Below are positions 50,719 through 60,185 of a DNA stretch of 64,000 nucleotides, in pieces. The notes beneath the pieces were generated by a model. That model ran no database searches. It was not told the DNA's origin and saw nothing but the letters and a program-made list of their open reading frames with translations. A program made the position numbers and the translations under genes. The DNA is from Schistosoma haematobium (Eukaryota > Platyhelminthes > Trematoda > Strigeidida > Schistosomatidae), in contig NC_067196.1 in assembly GCF_000699445.3 (NCBI RefSeq), positions 5,184,616 to 5,248,615 on the forward strand, given 5' to 3'. The number at the start of each line of letters is the position of its first letter. Positions within the stretch are counted from its first letter, which is position 1.

Positions 50719-53700
50719 CAGTTCATAAATAGAACCTAACAGTTACCATTCATTTATTCTTCGTTCGGATATAACAGTATATCCTCGATCAGGACGGAAA
50801 TCAACCCGTCCCCCGGAGGGCCAGCATTCCACGTGTTTTGAACATTCTGCAAAGTAATACGGATGCTAATAGTCCGGATGCAATTGGAGGTAGATTTGTC
50901 TCCCGATAATCCCACAGACGACCTAAACCCATTTTAAAGTTAGGGACGACTACAGTCTTATTGCAGGCTGTGTGGAACATTCTAACTGCCAAGCGTTTGC
51001 AAACAATTTAGTCAGTTCCATAAATATAAGGTCGCCACCATCTTTTTAAAAACATCCGGAGATAAGTCATCTGGCCCTCTTGGTATTTGTTGCTTTACAA
51101 GTTGCAATTCCTTTCGAACTTCCATCTCGTCAAGTGTGTCAGTCCGATACTGGTTATAGAGGACAAAATAGACAAATCTTCCTTATATGTGAACCTGTTT
51201 TAGGCGACGGACATCCTCTTTCCCCTCATTTTCGTTAACAACATCCTCTAGAAGCTCTAAGTTTATGACCGTTTGGAAACGTTTTGAGAGGATAAATTGA
51301 CTCACTGTCCACTATATCAATGCATTCGAGGACCTTTCTTCGATTATTATTATTGTTATTATTATTATTATTTCTCATCTAACAGAAGAGAATAATATAT
51401 GTAAATCTTAATCTGTCAATTCTTAAACCTTGGCGTCTGTTTGCGTGTTGTAACATTAAAGTTTAGTAAATAATACACCTTTTTATTTTACACTGTTATG
51501 TAGTATGGTTATTCGTCGGGACCTCCTTCCTGTGTATCCTCAGCCCATGGAATATACACAAGATTCATTTTATAAACGCTGTGAACTTGGTAAGCCAGTT
51601 TATTTCGTTGTTGTTGAATTGCTGTTTACTTTCACGTTGTCAATTTTTTTGGCCTTGATATCTAATCCTATTTATTTTATCACTTTTTTTTGAAGTGTAA
51701 AGTTAAGCCAAACATAAATACATACGTAGTTTGATGTATGTTCCATTGAATTCCGGTTCAACTATTTAAAGGGTAAGCTGTCGGTGCGAAACCTGAAGGT
51801 CCTTGGTTTGGTCCCTACTGAGGTCGTGTATGTACTCTGCTAGGGAGTCTCGTTCTGAAACAAAACAGCTGTTCGACCCTCCCTAGTTTTAGTGTTTGTT
51901 TAACTTGATTCAATATTCATGATCTCAATAATATACTCCTCTGTCGGTCCATCATTTTTCGAGTGTCCAAAGTCTCATAGACTATTTTCGATGTCTGATT
52001 GTTAAATTGAAATCGCGAAAAGTACCCATGATTGGGTGCATATAATGGGTCCGAAAACAGCTTTTAACAGTATTTCCAATGTTAAGAAATCTTCACTGAT
52101 TCCTTATATTTTTCTGTTTATCATGCACAGAATCTCTAAAAAAATGTACTCACTAATATCCATGTGTAATTCTCTCGATGTGTTTTTCATCATCACCTAA
52201 CTTATTTGGTTAAGAAAGACAACACTAACGCTCTACATTTTTCTCACATCAACAACTTATTCATCGAATCAGTAGCTAGGTGTAATTCCGTGCTTTTTGT
52301 TGAGGATAATAGCTATTCCTAGTCATCCAAACCCCGAAATAGGCTGAACGGAGTTTCGACCTGAAATACAGTTGTAAAATATTGTAGCTAATAAGCCGCT
52401 ACACAATAGAGGGGTCTTATGTGTTTTTAGATTATTTCACTCCTATTCAATCGTGAAAGAACGTGTATGGATTATATAATCCTATACTTTATATTTGTAG
52501 AGAGGTAGGTGACTTGTTGGCTAAAACACTTGACATTCAATAAACAAGTCAAAGGTTCAGACCATGCTGCATCCATCCCGGTGTAAGCAACTGAACATTA
52601 TCCCGGTAAGCCAGACAAATAAAATGTGGCTCAAAACACGAACATTTACTCCATCAATGAGATACATTCATTCATATTAACAAGTTACAGTTGTTCTTGT
52701 GGGAGGTGGTTGGAAGCAATCGGTACGATTTTCACTGACAAGATTTTGTGCTAATTAGCTATTCGACAACATGACACAGATGCGACAACCTAAAATCCCT
52801 GTGAGTTTCAAATCCACATCACTCAGTGTTACAACTAGTCACTATTTACCTCAATAATCTGTGACTTATCTAGAGGACTGGTTTTGCAATTGTCTTAATG
52901 CTTTTTGTGTATTGTTTACCCTTCATTTTGTTAAACTTTTTTTTACCTTTCCAGGTTGTGAGTGGGATTTTATTACAGATATACCATGGGTTCATGAAGT
53001 ATGTTGTTCCCTTCTTAAAAATAATGAACTACATCGGTCTGATCAAGCTGATCAACTTTATGAATTACTGTCGGAATATCAAGCAGCTTCGGAAAATTTG
53101 AAAATTCAACGACACGGTGTACATTATCATGTGCAATTTCGAAATGTTCATTCACACATTGATATGTGTAATAATGATTCATCGAGTATGGTAGACAACG
53201 ATAACTTAAATTATTTCTTACAGCGTAAACCTACTTCTTATATTAACTGGCCATATTCTGAAAATAATCTACTTTCTACCTATCCTTCTGATGATGTCAA
53301 TACAATGAAGAATATCTTAAAAGAATGCCACCCATCGTCTGTTCAGAATATGTCTTCAGGCAATCGTTCACAAGCAACAATAATTAAACATGATAATAAT
53401 ATTGAATTTTTACCTTGGAAACGTTTATTACTATCACAAGAAGAAATATTTAATGCTGAATTTGTGAATCTTGACAAATCATCAATCTTATCATCATTCC
53501 CTAATAATATTAAACCTTTATCTAAACAAAATTCTTTATCCCATTTGTCAAATGTCATGAATAAATCATTTTCAACGTCTGATAATCGTTCAAAAAAATT
53601 TACTTCATCTTCCACTTCGAATTTTTCCTCCTCCTCCTCCACGTCCCGACAACAACAATCGTCATCCATATCTTCTTCAGTATCAACTACTACATGTGAT

Positions 53701-53793
53701 CATTCTACTTTAATCTCTTCCTCTCGTAAACGTTCACTTCCTCCAACAAAATTATTTTCGAATTCTTGTAAAAAGTTTAAGTTAAAACAGTGA
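29666..53793 (+). CDS. FBXO38: FBXO38-like F-box/leucine-rich protein, 12 exons, 2188 residues (gene span)
   Basis: Substrate-recognition subunit expected to dock on SKP1-cullin-1 through its F-box. Mammalian FBXO38 (MoKA) is nuclear/cytoplasmic, modulates KLF7 and targets PD-1 for ubiquitination; the fluke substrate is unknown. Exons join in phase: 29666-30944, 32465-34353, 35894-36068, 36476-36718, 38046-38443, 40095-40442, 42280-42960, 44095-44277, 47735-48012, 50251-50418, 51504-51589, 52955-53793. Layout: Ser-rich N-terminus 1-480, F-box about 504-545, leucine-rich solenoid about 560-690 and 1036-1450, a second solenoid part about 1672-1825, FBXO38 C-terminal domain 1825-1980, Ser-rich basic tail. 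Human FBXO38 is about 1,190 residues, so this is nearly twice as long. The start is the first ATG after an in-frame TAA at 29633. AATAAA at 54630 or ATTAAA at 54012 could end the mRNA. Confidence 0.9.
31083..31576 (+). mobile_element. D element in FBXO38 intron 1
   Basis: Sense-oriented, near full length but diverged (starts CTCCAAACGCCCTGGTACG, ends GTGTCTGAATAAAC). Landmarks GAGGACGAAAAGCGAAT and GTGTGGCGCATATA are present. No clear target duplication remains, so it is older than the 17425 and 27477 copies. Confidence 0.8.
32465..34353 (+). CDS. FBXO38: FBXO38 exon 2: F-box and first leucine-rich part (427-1056)
   Basis: Acceptor T9CAG|AC. The F-box reads LPTEVVFRIIQYLSVQDVF then LQRVNHRLKSII, close to the LSHEVLCHIFRYL region of the vertebrate protein. 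It continues with SRTPEVTHILGFYPRK, ACPKL-type and MFRNRPDSW blocks in the same order as FBXO38. From about 690 to 1030 an insertion rich in Ser, Asn, Gly and Pro separates these from LTKLDLVSVAISSIPRLDNI and LHLKW, which in mammals follow almost directly. Donor TGG|GTAAGC, phase 0. Confidence 0.92.
35051..35105 (+). repeat. (TA)n microsatellite in FBXO38 intron 2
   Basis: About 27 TA units; the rest of intron 2 (34354-35893) has no recognisable element. Confidence 0.93.
35894..36068 (+). CDS. FBXO38: FBXO38 exon 3 (1057-1114)
   Basis: Acceptor TTTAG|GTTG, donor CATTG|GTATGT, phase 1. It encodes leucine-rich repeats with FVMNNCSTPSRVV and APQLTRLELVGTRFIG, aligning with FVMRNC...LEHLEMVRVPFLGG of FBXO38. 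Confidence 0.92.
36476..36718 (+). CDS. FBXO38: FBXO38 exon 4 (1115-1195)
   Basis: Acceptor CCTAG|AT, donor CTTG|GTAGGT, phase 1. GLIGHIIDDSMSHGRGFRNL and VLSSNKDASEVDIGLLLLAG match the mammalian GGFRNLHTIVLG...EVDLGYL region almost residue for residue. Confidence 0.93.
36945..37535 (+). mobile_element. LA 3' end fragment in FBXO38 intron 4
   Basis: Sense-oriented and 5'-truncated. It contains decayed codons for CLQSIARVFWDYRIVN (LA: CLRNIARIFWDHRVSN), then the LA 3' UTR and a short TGACTGACTGA end. Many substitutions indicate an old insertion. Confidence 0.7.
38046..38443 (+). CDS. FBXO38: FBXO38 exon 5 (1196-1328)
   Basis: Acceptor TCTAG|GTTAT, donor GAA|GTAAGT, phase 0. The leucine-rich repeat part (ICPRLVNIVIRNAPYLNDITRWF) aligns with [21 protein letters not shown]. 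A Ser/Thr/Gln/Cys-rich loop (PSSASEDCTQPAADC) is inserted before LRSLTLENCPGISLE. Confidence 0.9.
39168..39212 (+). repeat. (ATT)n microsatellite in intron 5
   Basis: About 14 ATT units; the poly-Ile and poly-Asn frames over it are artefacts. Confidence 0.9.
40095..40442 (+). CDS. FBXO38: FBXO38 exon 6 (1329-1444)
   Basis: Acceptor T8GTAG|AATCTTG, donor TTT|GTAAGT, phase 0. It encodes LERVLISGHPFPCLETVVLRNMF, a leucine-rich repeat equivalent to LVDINLVRCHALKL...LEFISLDQMF, then a divergent stretch (IDWRKLVHLLCLSDLL) ending PHDLF. Confidence 0.88.
40892..40930 (+). repeat. (TA)n microsatellite in intron 6
   Basis: About 19 TA units with one CA interruption. Confidence 0.9.
42280..42960 (+). 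CDS. FBXO38: FBXO38 exon 7: divergent linker (1445-1671)
   Basis: Acceptor CTATCACAG|TGT, donor CAA|GTAAGA, phase 0. The Ser/Thr/Asn-rich linker has two Cys pairs (TCICG, CSGC) and matches the low-complexity middle of mammalian FBXO38 only in position. The frame and both splice sites support it. The acceptor is the least certain of the model because AGs at 42220 and 42231 are also in the open frame. Confidence 0.75.
44095..44277 (+). CDS. FBXO38: FBXO38 exon 8 (1672-1732)
   Basis: Acceptor ATCTAG|ATATC, donor GAAAAA|GTAAGT, phase 0. It encodes APCKLIKQSSHTATKWLARD and a return to leucine-rich repeats, LNAIHSCLTSLHFEK, leading into VGISHINLCESPHL (LVGVTMTNC in mammals). Confidence 0.85.
44580..44641 (+). 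repeat. (TA)n microsatellite in intron 8
   Basis: About 31 uninterrupted AT units. Confidence 0.95.
46144..46275 (+). mobile_element. D element, 5'-truncated, 9-bp target duplication, intron 8
   Basis: Only the last 114 bp of D (46153-46266) with tail (AAAT)n, bounded by CATAAGTCG at 46144-46152 and 46267-46275. 5' truncation with a perfect duplication is direct evidence that D is copied from its 3' end by target-primed reverse transcription. Confidence 0.85.
47283..47670 (-). mobile_element. D element, antisense, ending 64 bp before FBXO38 exon 9
   Basis: Runs from (TTTA)n at 47283 to GCCACGAGAAGGCAGTGAG at 47670 and lacks the first 150 bp. Its 5' boundary stands 64 bp upstream of the exon 9 start, so the branch point of that intron must lie within or immediately beside the insertion. 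Confidence 0.8.
47735..48012 (+). CDS. FBXO38: FBXO38 exon 9 (1733-1824)
   Basis: Acceptor TTTACAG|GTTGG, donor TACAG|GTAAGT, phase 2. It encodes VGISHINLCESPHLKNITLENC and FPALRRIRIINCPKFAIYNF, matching the [24 protein letters not shown]...LKVENAPIVNRF region. Confidence 0.92.
48140..48330 (+). mobile_element. S SINE copy, degenerate, in intron 9
   Basis: Retains CUGA-G-GA at 48212-48218, stem II GTCT...GGAC and GAAA at 48234-48237, but the cleavage-site side (TGACTGTTTGG) no longer pairs as stem I or III. The tRNA-like head is reduced to a trace (GTCCCGGGTCCC). Confidence 0.55.
50251..50418 (+). CDS. FBXO38: FBXO38 exon 10 (1825-1880)
   Basis: Acceptor T6ATAG|ACCA, donor TCTGA|GTAAGT, phase 2. 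RPFGQYNTQVERALWDYCQHAHILISHDYKVW and MEDFHSTFDQLFREVINF match the LRPMQQVDTLTLEQKLF...ANINQELIKYEF region of FBXO38. Confidence 0.9.
50678..50717 (+). repeat. (TA)n microsatellite in intron 10
   Basis: About 20 TA units. Confidence 0.9.
50780..51200 (-). mobile_element. LC non-LTR fragment (start of RT) in intron 10
   Basis: Read on the minus strand: TLDEMEVRKELQLVKQQIPRGPDDLSPDVF, then a decayed ELxxxKVWxLE segment and GGxCGIIGRQIYLQLH, that is, the RT fingers of LC. It has frameshifts and is antisense to FBXO38. Confidence 0.55.
51504..51589 (+). CDS. FBXO38: FBXO38 exon 11 (1881-1909)
   Basis: Acceptor ATGTAG|TATGG, donor ACTTG|GTAAGC, phase 1. The short exon DMVIRRDLLPVYPQPMEYTQ corresponds to the [22 protein letters not shown] stretch of the mammalian protein. 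Confidence 0.85.
51765..51960 (+). mobile_element. S SINE copy, strongly decayed, in intron 11
   Basis: Traces of a tRNA-like head (CTTGGTTTGGTCCC), then CTCTGCTAGGGAGTCTCG (core CUGA lost), GAAACAAAACAGCTGTTCG, and the family tail TTCATGATCTCAATAAT. The ribozyme must be inactive. Confidence 0.5.
52955..53793 (+). CDS. FBXO38: FBXO38 exon 12: conserved C-terminal block and Ser-rich basic tail (1910-2188)
   Basis: Acceptor TTCCAG|GTTGT. GCEWDFITDIPWVHEVCCSLL aligns with GAPYSMISDFPWLRSL of FBXO38. The next 220 residues are Asn/Ser-rich, with a run (TSSSTSNFSSSSSTSRQQQSS) and a basic end (SRKRSLPP, KKFKLKQ) that may be a nuclear signal. The mammalian protein instead ends with a short RxxxIFIHYCD-type segment that I do not find here. 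Stop TGA at 53791. Confidence 0.9.
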
Positions 53794-54246
53794 TTATCTC
53801 ATTTCATTTAATGGTTCGTATGTATGTATGTATGTATGTATGTTTGTTTGTTTGTATGTTTGTTTGTTTCTCTGTTTTTATGCTTGTGCGTAGACGCATG
53901 TATGAACTTACCTGTTTCTAACCCCTCATTTCCTTTCTGATTCACTCTCTCTTTATTTAATTAATTATTTGTCCTATTTCTTATTACACCTATATCTTGT
54001 AATCTTTTCTTATTAAAACTCTTTGTTATCAATTCTCTGCTCCTTAACAAACAAACACAAAATTGTATACAGTTTTTGAGTTCTCTTTCTTATCGTATAT
54101 ATATTACCTTTTGTCACACACACATTCATGCACATTCTCTTTTTATTTGATGACCGTCCCACTCCGCCTCTTGACATAATCATCACGTTTAAAATATGTT
54201 GTACATTGATGAATAATAGTAATATTGTTCTTATTATTACCGTTAC

Positions 54247-54316
<70 letters not shown>

Positions 54317-54778
54317 CTCAGCCACAATAATAAGCTACTTGTTTATCAATCCGATTTATATTGGACCAAATATATTTTCAAATCATTATACATATATATC
54401 GTCTTTTGTTTATTTAAAATAAGTTTTTGCGATGATCATGTTTATATTCTTGTGCGATGTATCGATTTTATAACTGGACTCTCTTAAACTGCTTATAATG
54501 TAGTTATGAATTGATTAAACGTGCTATGATCGTCACCGATATATTGATTGACAGAAACTAACAACAAAAATACCTGAACACGTTAACCATATACAAAATC
54601 CTGTTGGAAAAAATAGTCCTAGTGACGGTAATAAAAAGCGAAAAATGTACCCAAAACACATGTATGTATATATGTATGTGATTGATTAATTGAGTTATAG
54701 GACGTGTTCTGTTAATTGAAATAATTCATGAAAATTAATGATATTTATAAGAGAAGTATATAATTATTACTAGTGTAG
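53794..54778 (+). other. FBXO38 3' UTR and downstream microsatellites
   Basis: Contains (GTAT)n/(GTTT)n at 53816-53871 and (ATT)n at 54246-54313. Candidate polyadenylation signals are ATTAAA at about 54012 and 54504 and AATAAA at 54630-54635. No coding frame was recognised. Confidence 0.5.
54246..54313 (+). repeat. (ATT)n microsatellite
   Basis: About 22 uninterrupted ATT units; it creates spurious poly-Leu, poly-Ile and poly-Asn frames on both strands. Confidence 0.95.
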
Positions 54779-55083
54779 TGAACAGAACACGGGTGGGGAC
54801 AACCGAGTTGTATGTAGCGCAAAATTACAGAGTTACTTGGTAAACTAGAAAAACCATATAGTAAATCGTTAATTTACAAAATATCATTCTATCATATCAA
54901 ACCGGACTGTTGCTGTTGCAATCATCAATGCATTGTCTCACATTTCATGGTTCATGCGTTTTCTTACAAATTGCATTGTGTTCCCGCTCTTCCTTTGTTG
55001 ATCTTTCCCATCTTCTGCTGCCAGACATTACGTTCTTTAACTCGCGTCATATACTACTTATATCAATGTAAGTAGCACACACC
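54779..55083 (-). repeat. G repeat, copy 1
   Basis: Reverse complement of the copy at 59941-60185 over about 240 bp (shared blocks GGCAGCAGAAGATG, GAGCGGGAA, ATGCAATTTGTA, TTAACGATTT). It includes a near-perfect palindrome at 55054-55075 (CTACTTATAT, two bases, then its complement with one change). It has no coding capacity and is unclassified. Confidence 0.6.
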
Positions 55084-57288
55084 ACTAGTAATCTTAGTGA
55101 TATAAAAATTAGTAAATGTAAACAAACAGACTTTCTTATCAATCCATCACAAAAATACAAAGATGACAATCGTATAACCAATATAAAATTTAATAATAGA
55201 TAGAATTACGAGATATCTAGTTATGAAAATATACATTGACTACTTTGATATTTTATTAGTAAAAATTTGCGATACAGTCTCATTATATGATTATCTGTTG
55301 TATAGTTGTATCTAGACTGGACTGTTTTAATGATAACTTCAGTTATTTGGTAGCATTATTCTATGCTTTAATTGATTTTAGCACTAAATGGCTTTGATTA
55401 TTGAAATTGTATCCGGATACATTTTAGGGTATAGATTGTTTTACTATGACAATGATAATCGATTTATAAATGGGGTACAAGAGCTGATTTCTAACAAACC
55501 ATTAGGTAATAAGTTGAGTTAGCTTTAGAAATGTCTAAAATGATAATTTCAGTTAAACGTTATGTAACTGATTCGGTTCTTTCAAATTTCATTTCTAATT
55601 TTATTAAATCTCATTGAAAATATTTTATTCGATTTGTATTGTGGTTTTTGACACTGGTTGGATTTAAATCCCATAACAAGTTAAATGAGTTCAAAAGTAA
55701 GAAAATTATTAGCTTTTTCAGCTTCATTCTATCTGTTATGTCTTATGCATTACTATGACTTTCTGTACCCTTCAATAATATGAGCTTGTTAAGAGTGGGC
55801 AAAATAATTCGTATAAGTTCTATTAAGTGGTACCATTAGGTTATCATTAAATATTGAACGAGTGTCCTGTGAAGTGAGATGATAACTAAGGCCAAGTTGA
55901 GACATCTTCGATGATCATTTTGTAACATGGTCTGTATCGGGGGGTATCACCTATGGTTTGTGTTATCTGTTATTATCCTTCGTCTTGATATGTTGACCAC
56001 TTAAATTACATCTTTTATGCAAGTGTTAATGTAAGCATTTACTGCTTTGACCTTCATGAATATGTCAATATGTTTTTGACGATGTAATGTTTTCCAACTG
56101 TTAATTGACAGAATAGTTGGTGATCGGTCAAATAGACTGCAAAATGATCGCTGACATAAAAATGCTTCTAAAAATCCCTGTTGATCGACAAAAGGACATA
56201 TAATTACCAAATTCTTAATCAGATAGTTTATTAGCATACATTGAACAAGACCATAGTCCAATGTTTTAAGATATCTGAATTTAGTGAAAGTCGATTACTG
56301 TCACGCAATTGATTCAATGTAACAGGATAAAGGAGTTAACCACATATTGACTGAGATATAATTGACTTGTTCTAATCACTGTTGTAGACCGCTTATTAAT
56401 TAAAATGTTCAGTTTTCAACCGATGAGTCACAAGCTCAAATCCCGCTTTACCTCTATTTTAATAAACAGGTAGTACCAAAAGTCCTCGTATAAATAACTT
56501 GGCTTAAAAGCCGAGCATATACTCTGTAAATAAGTTAAAATAATGAAGTACGCTGAACTAAATAAAGATTAAATCTTTTCAGTATGAGAATGCACTTTGG
56601 ATTTTCTCTAAAACCAAAATATCTCAATTCAGTTCTATGATTAGATTGAACGTGGGTTCACGAAGCGGACAAATTGATTTGGGGTTTCACTAATGTAAAA
56701 TATTCTGAATATGCTTTTTTTTTAAAATAAGTTGATGAATGATGGTGCTAATAACACAAATTATTCCCATTTTGAATGTGATTTCCTTATTCCGAACAAC
56801 ACTCCCTCAATCTTGATAAGTAACGAACTTGGAACCAATAGAATCCTTAAGGAATGGATTATATTTAGTCCATTGAGTAAGTATCCAACAGTTCATCCTT
56901 CAGTTATAGCCATGATCCTATGTTCTCAAAAGAAATCTATACAGCAACTCTCTCTAGCATCTTCATCGATATAAGGGTATGTTTTGACTGAACTCCATTC
57001 TTTCAAACAATTTTGTAATTTCTTTTGTATTTATAGTATCCGTTTCTTGATTCTTACACAGCGATTACGAAATTGACTTTATTAAAATTCCCTCATCAAA
57101 TATGTAATCTAACAACTGTTTAATTACATGTTTTCAATTTTCGAAGATTATTATAATCTCCTCCTTTCAATTACTCAATAATCATTTTGAAATTATATAG
57201 TTATGATGGTAGATTACGATTAATAGTATTATTTTACTAATATATTATATATGTATATAAACAAATGTGTAGTTTTAATAAACAGCTA
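55084..57288. other. No confirmed gene; unassigned frame at 56732-56974
   Basis: AT-rich. The 80-codon frame at 56732 (MMNDGANNTNYSHFECDFLI..., SPLSKYPTVHPSVIAMIL) follows a T-rich stretch ending in AAAATAAG and could be a terminal exon, but I find no homology or matching partner exon. Confidence 0.3.
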
Positions 57289-57752
57289 ATTGCCCCCAAA
57301 TGCCGTGGTACGGCCGAGAGTAGGGAGTGTCCGCTCTCCCTCTCCAAATGCTCTCACATGGTCACGCGTATATAGTCCTACTCACTGCCTTCTCACGAAA
57401 GGGGTGTTGTTTACGAAAATGAGAGGACGAAAAGCGAATGTCCAGCGCTTTACCGGATCCGAAACCAATGGTGCACATGGGCTCCAGTATCCTGAGGGAA
57501 CAAATGGTGTATGAACCAATTGTTGGTCACCGGCTCCCATGGGACTGCATCTCCTCACCATGCTCCACTACCCTGTGGATCAGGTTTTCAGGTCGAAGAC
57601 TCGGGGAGTGACCCCTAAGGAAACCACCTGGTTCGGTTTGGGCACCCGGTCAGTATCACAGCCCTCACATATATCGAATGAGATTTGTGTGGCGCATATG
57701 TATTTGGTGCCTCCTTCTACCAATATCTATGTGTTGAAATAAATAATTAATA
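57289..57752 (+). mobile_element. D element with internal deletions
   Basis: Starts GCCCCCAAATGCCGTGGTACG and ends AAATAAATAATTAATAAATAA. The segment after GCGCTTTACCGGATCC lacks about 45 bp present in the 17437 copy, as does the region after GTATATAG. Flanks AACAGCTAATT and AACGTCTAATT may be a decayed target duplication. Confidence 0.82.
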
Positions 57753-58149
57753 AATAAAACGTCTAATTGAAATGAAATTTCTTCGATCTGTTTTTTTATT
57801 ATCCATTGATATCCACGTTATCCGTTTTACATCTGACATAGTTGAGATCCGATGACTGTAGCTGCTTATTCAAACCTCGAGAAACTCTTAGAGTTAGTTA
57901 CTAATACTTACATGATTTCTAATAGCATAAAAGGGTTGTGAAGCCCAACTGTGAAATGAAACATCTGGTCAGTGTTAGCTAAATTTTCCTTAATGCAAAT
58001 TGTAGATGATAATTTTCACACAGAATATCAGTTTACAATAGATTTGCACACATATGCGTTCATAACATAACAAAGCTTGTCAGGAAAGCGAATAACAAAG
58101 AAAAATATTTTCAAAGCATCTAAATAACGTTTCAACTTATACTTTGAGT

Positions 58150-58350
58150 AAATAATCGATTAAATGTAATTGAGATCATGAATCTATCAATGTTAGACCA
58201 CCACTGGAAACTTGAAAGCAGTGAACGGCCGTTTCGTCCCAGTGTGGGACTCAGCAGTAAGCATGCACGATTCCGCACGCGGGATTCGAATTCAGGGTCT
58301 TCCGTCTCGCGCGCGAATGCCTAACCTCTAGACCACTGAGGCATCACCCA
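58150..58350 (-). mobile_element. S SINE copy with tRNA-like head, ribozyme core deleted by 3 nt
   Basis: On the minus strand: A-box-like CTCAGTGGTCTAGAGG, B-box-like AATTCGAATCCCGC, then CTGCTGAGTCCCACACTGGGACGAAACGGCCGTTC. Compared with the 273-445 copy, three bases (G7-A9 of the core) are missing. Stem II, GAAA and the GUU triplet remain. Cleavage should be abolished. The 4641-type spacer follows upstream (58351-58520). Confidence 0.65.
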
Positions 58351-59090
58351 ACGGTGTTTTAATATCTAACCTCAACCAATCCACGATATCGAAACCATCT
58401 TCCATTGTCTTCAATGGGTAGCTGCCCCACACCCGATGTGATTGAACTCCACTGCTCATGGCTTCTCACTAGAACCCTGAAAGTTACCTCTCGAAGCTAG
58501 TCACTAATGAGCACATGAAACTGTTACGTCCTTGATCTGTCTACCACTTTTTGTGCAGAGTATAACTTGTCTAATCTAGATGAAGACCTTGGCGCGGTAG
58601 GCTGACTGGTTTAACCTTGAGGCTAGTATGCGTGAGATCAACTGCTTGGGGTAGAGAGACGTAAATTATTCTATCACTTGATTGGCTGACAAGCACGCGA
58701 GTGAGAGAAAACAAGTCAACTGGCACACTCCACGATTTATTCCCAATTCCGATCTGGTTCCCGATTTCAGATTAGTGTAAAAGATACATGAATAAATAAA
58801 TGACTAACCAGACCACAACTCACAACAATTAGGAAAATACAATTATTAGCATAACTGGAGATGTGCGTAGAAAGTAGAGTACAAAATATTACGTTTAAAT
58901 TACAATAGCTTTGGAACAAAAGGGGATATGGCGGTGAATCATATATCAAACGAAAGCTTATGATCTGTAGAATAGACTAGGGACAAAAATAAATGTTACT
59001 GTTTTACAAGCTCTGAATTAAATCAAATAACGTCCCTAGAAACAGCTTCCGTAGTTTTTTAAGGCTTCTTGTTTCTCTGTTCACATCAGA

Positions 59091-59205
59091 AACGAAATGG
59101 CCGTCCAATGATTCCAGGTTTTCAATGGTGGTCCAACATTGATCAGTTCATAATCTCAATTAAAACTCAAGAATCTTCGGAACCCTATACTGATAATCGA
59201 ATAAT
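59091..59205 (+). mobile_element. S SINE 3' half
   Basis: Begins at the GAAA side of the ribozyme (ACGAAATGGCCGTCC) and continues with CCAGGTTTTCAATGGTGGTCC and the tail CATAATCTCAATTAAAACTC. The 5' truncation removes the CUGANGA half. Confidence 0.6.
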
Positions 59206-59401
59206 TAATGAGTTAAATATTAATTATTTTCAAACACTTGAGTATAAACTGTAATCATGAGTAAGGTTTGATCGAATCCATTTAAATAGCCATATCATAC
59301 ACCAATAAAACGTACATATAAACTATAACTTGATGTTTTTAACATATTCGTATTGATTAATTTCGTCAAATAAAATGAAAATCAGCTTGCATTAGATGTA
59401 A

Positions 59402-59758
59402 ATGCAAATGCCTATAAGTAGTATCAAAATTATTAGACCAATTATTTTTCACTATACAGAAATCAATCGCATTTTCCGACTCCATAGTCCTAATCGAATT
59501 GCTTCAACTTACCGTAATGCTTGGAATTATCTGTTACTATTACATATGATTACAGTAAAATTGTTCATTGTACTTATTTTATTGTATGTGCATTTTAAAT
59601 GTACTATTCTTATAGTGTCATGCATGTATATGCATATAATTCTATTTGCTAAGCGGTATTTAAGCAGTTTTACTACATATCTTATATCACCACTTCAGCG
59701 TAAAAAAAACAATTATGACAAAAAGAAAATGTTAATGCATTTTAAGATTTCATTATGA
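59402..59758 (+). other. Unassigned 118-codon frame
   Basis: Ile/Leu-rich with a membrane-like middle (VKLFIVLILLYVHF). TTTTCACTATACAG followed by codons for EINRIFRLHSPNRIAS looks somewhat like an exon start, but there is no homology and the AT-rich composition makes chance likely. Confidence 0.2.
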
Positions 59759-59940
59759 TCTAAAACCTATTGAACGACTGTTGATATTGATAAATTATTC
59801 AATTAAAACAGAGTACCACAAAATGAAGATGTTATCAGAGATTGAAATTACGATCATTGAGACTGTATCTAACGGTGTTTTAATATTTAACCTTAACCAA
59901 TCCACGATATTACAAACATCTTCCATTGTCTTCAGTGGTT

Positions 59941-60185
59941 AGCTGTGTGGTGCGTGCTACTTATATTGATATAAGTAGTATATTACGCGAGTCAGGAATG
60001 TAATGTCCGGCAGCAGAAGATGAGGGAAGATCAAGAAAGCAAGAGCGGGAATAGGATGCAATTTGTATGAAAAGGCAAGGACAATAAAGTCAGGCATTTT
60101 GGAACAGTTGGTGGACATTTTGCAAATTAACGATTTGATATATGGTTCTCAGATTCTATTGTGATGCTCTGTAATTTAACGTTAT
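59941..60185 (+). repeat. G repeat, copy 2
   Basis: Opposite in orientation to copy 1 and about 80-85% alike by eye. It contains the perfect palindrome 59957-59978, 10-bp arms around TG. It lies directly after a piece of the S spacer (59868-59940). Confidence 0.6.

Noticed and set aside
52500..52660. Possible second tRNA-derived SINE (GGTTCAGACC)
   Set aside because: The B-box match is imperfect, and no second copy or defined ends were found.
54013..54487. Poly-Ile, poly-Leu and poly-Asn frames
   Set aside because: They come from the (ATT)n microsatellite at 54246-54313; the same applies at 39096-39380.
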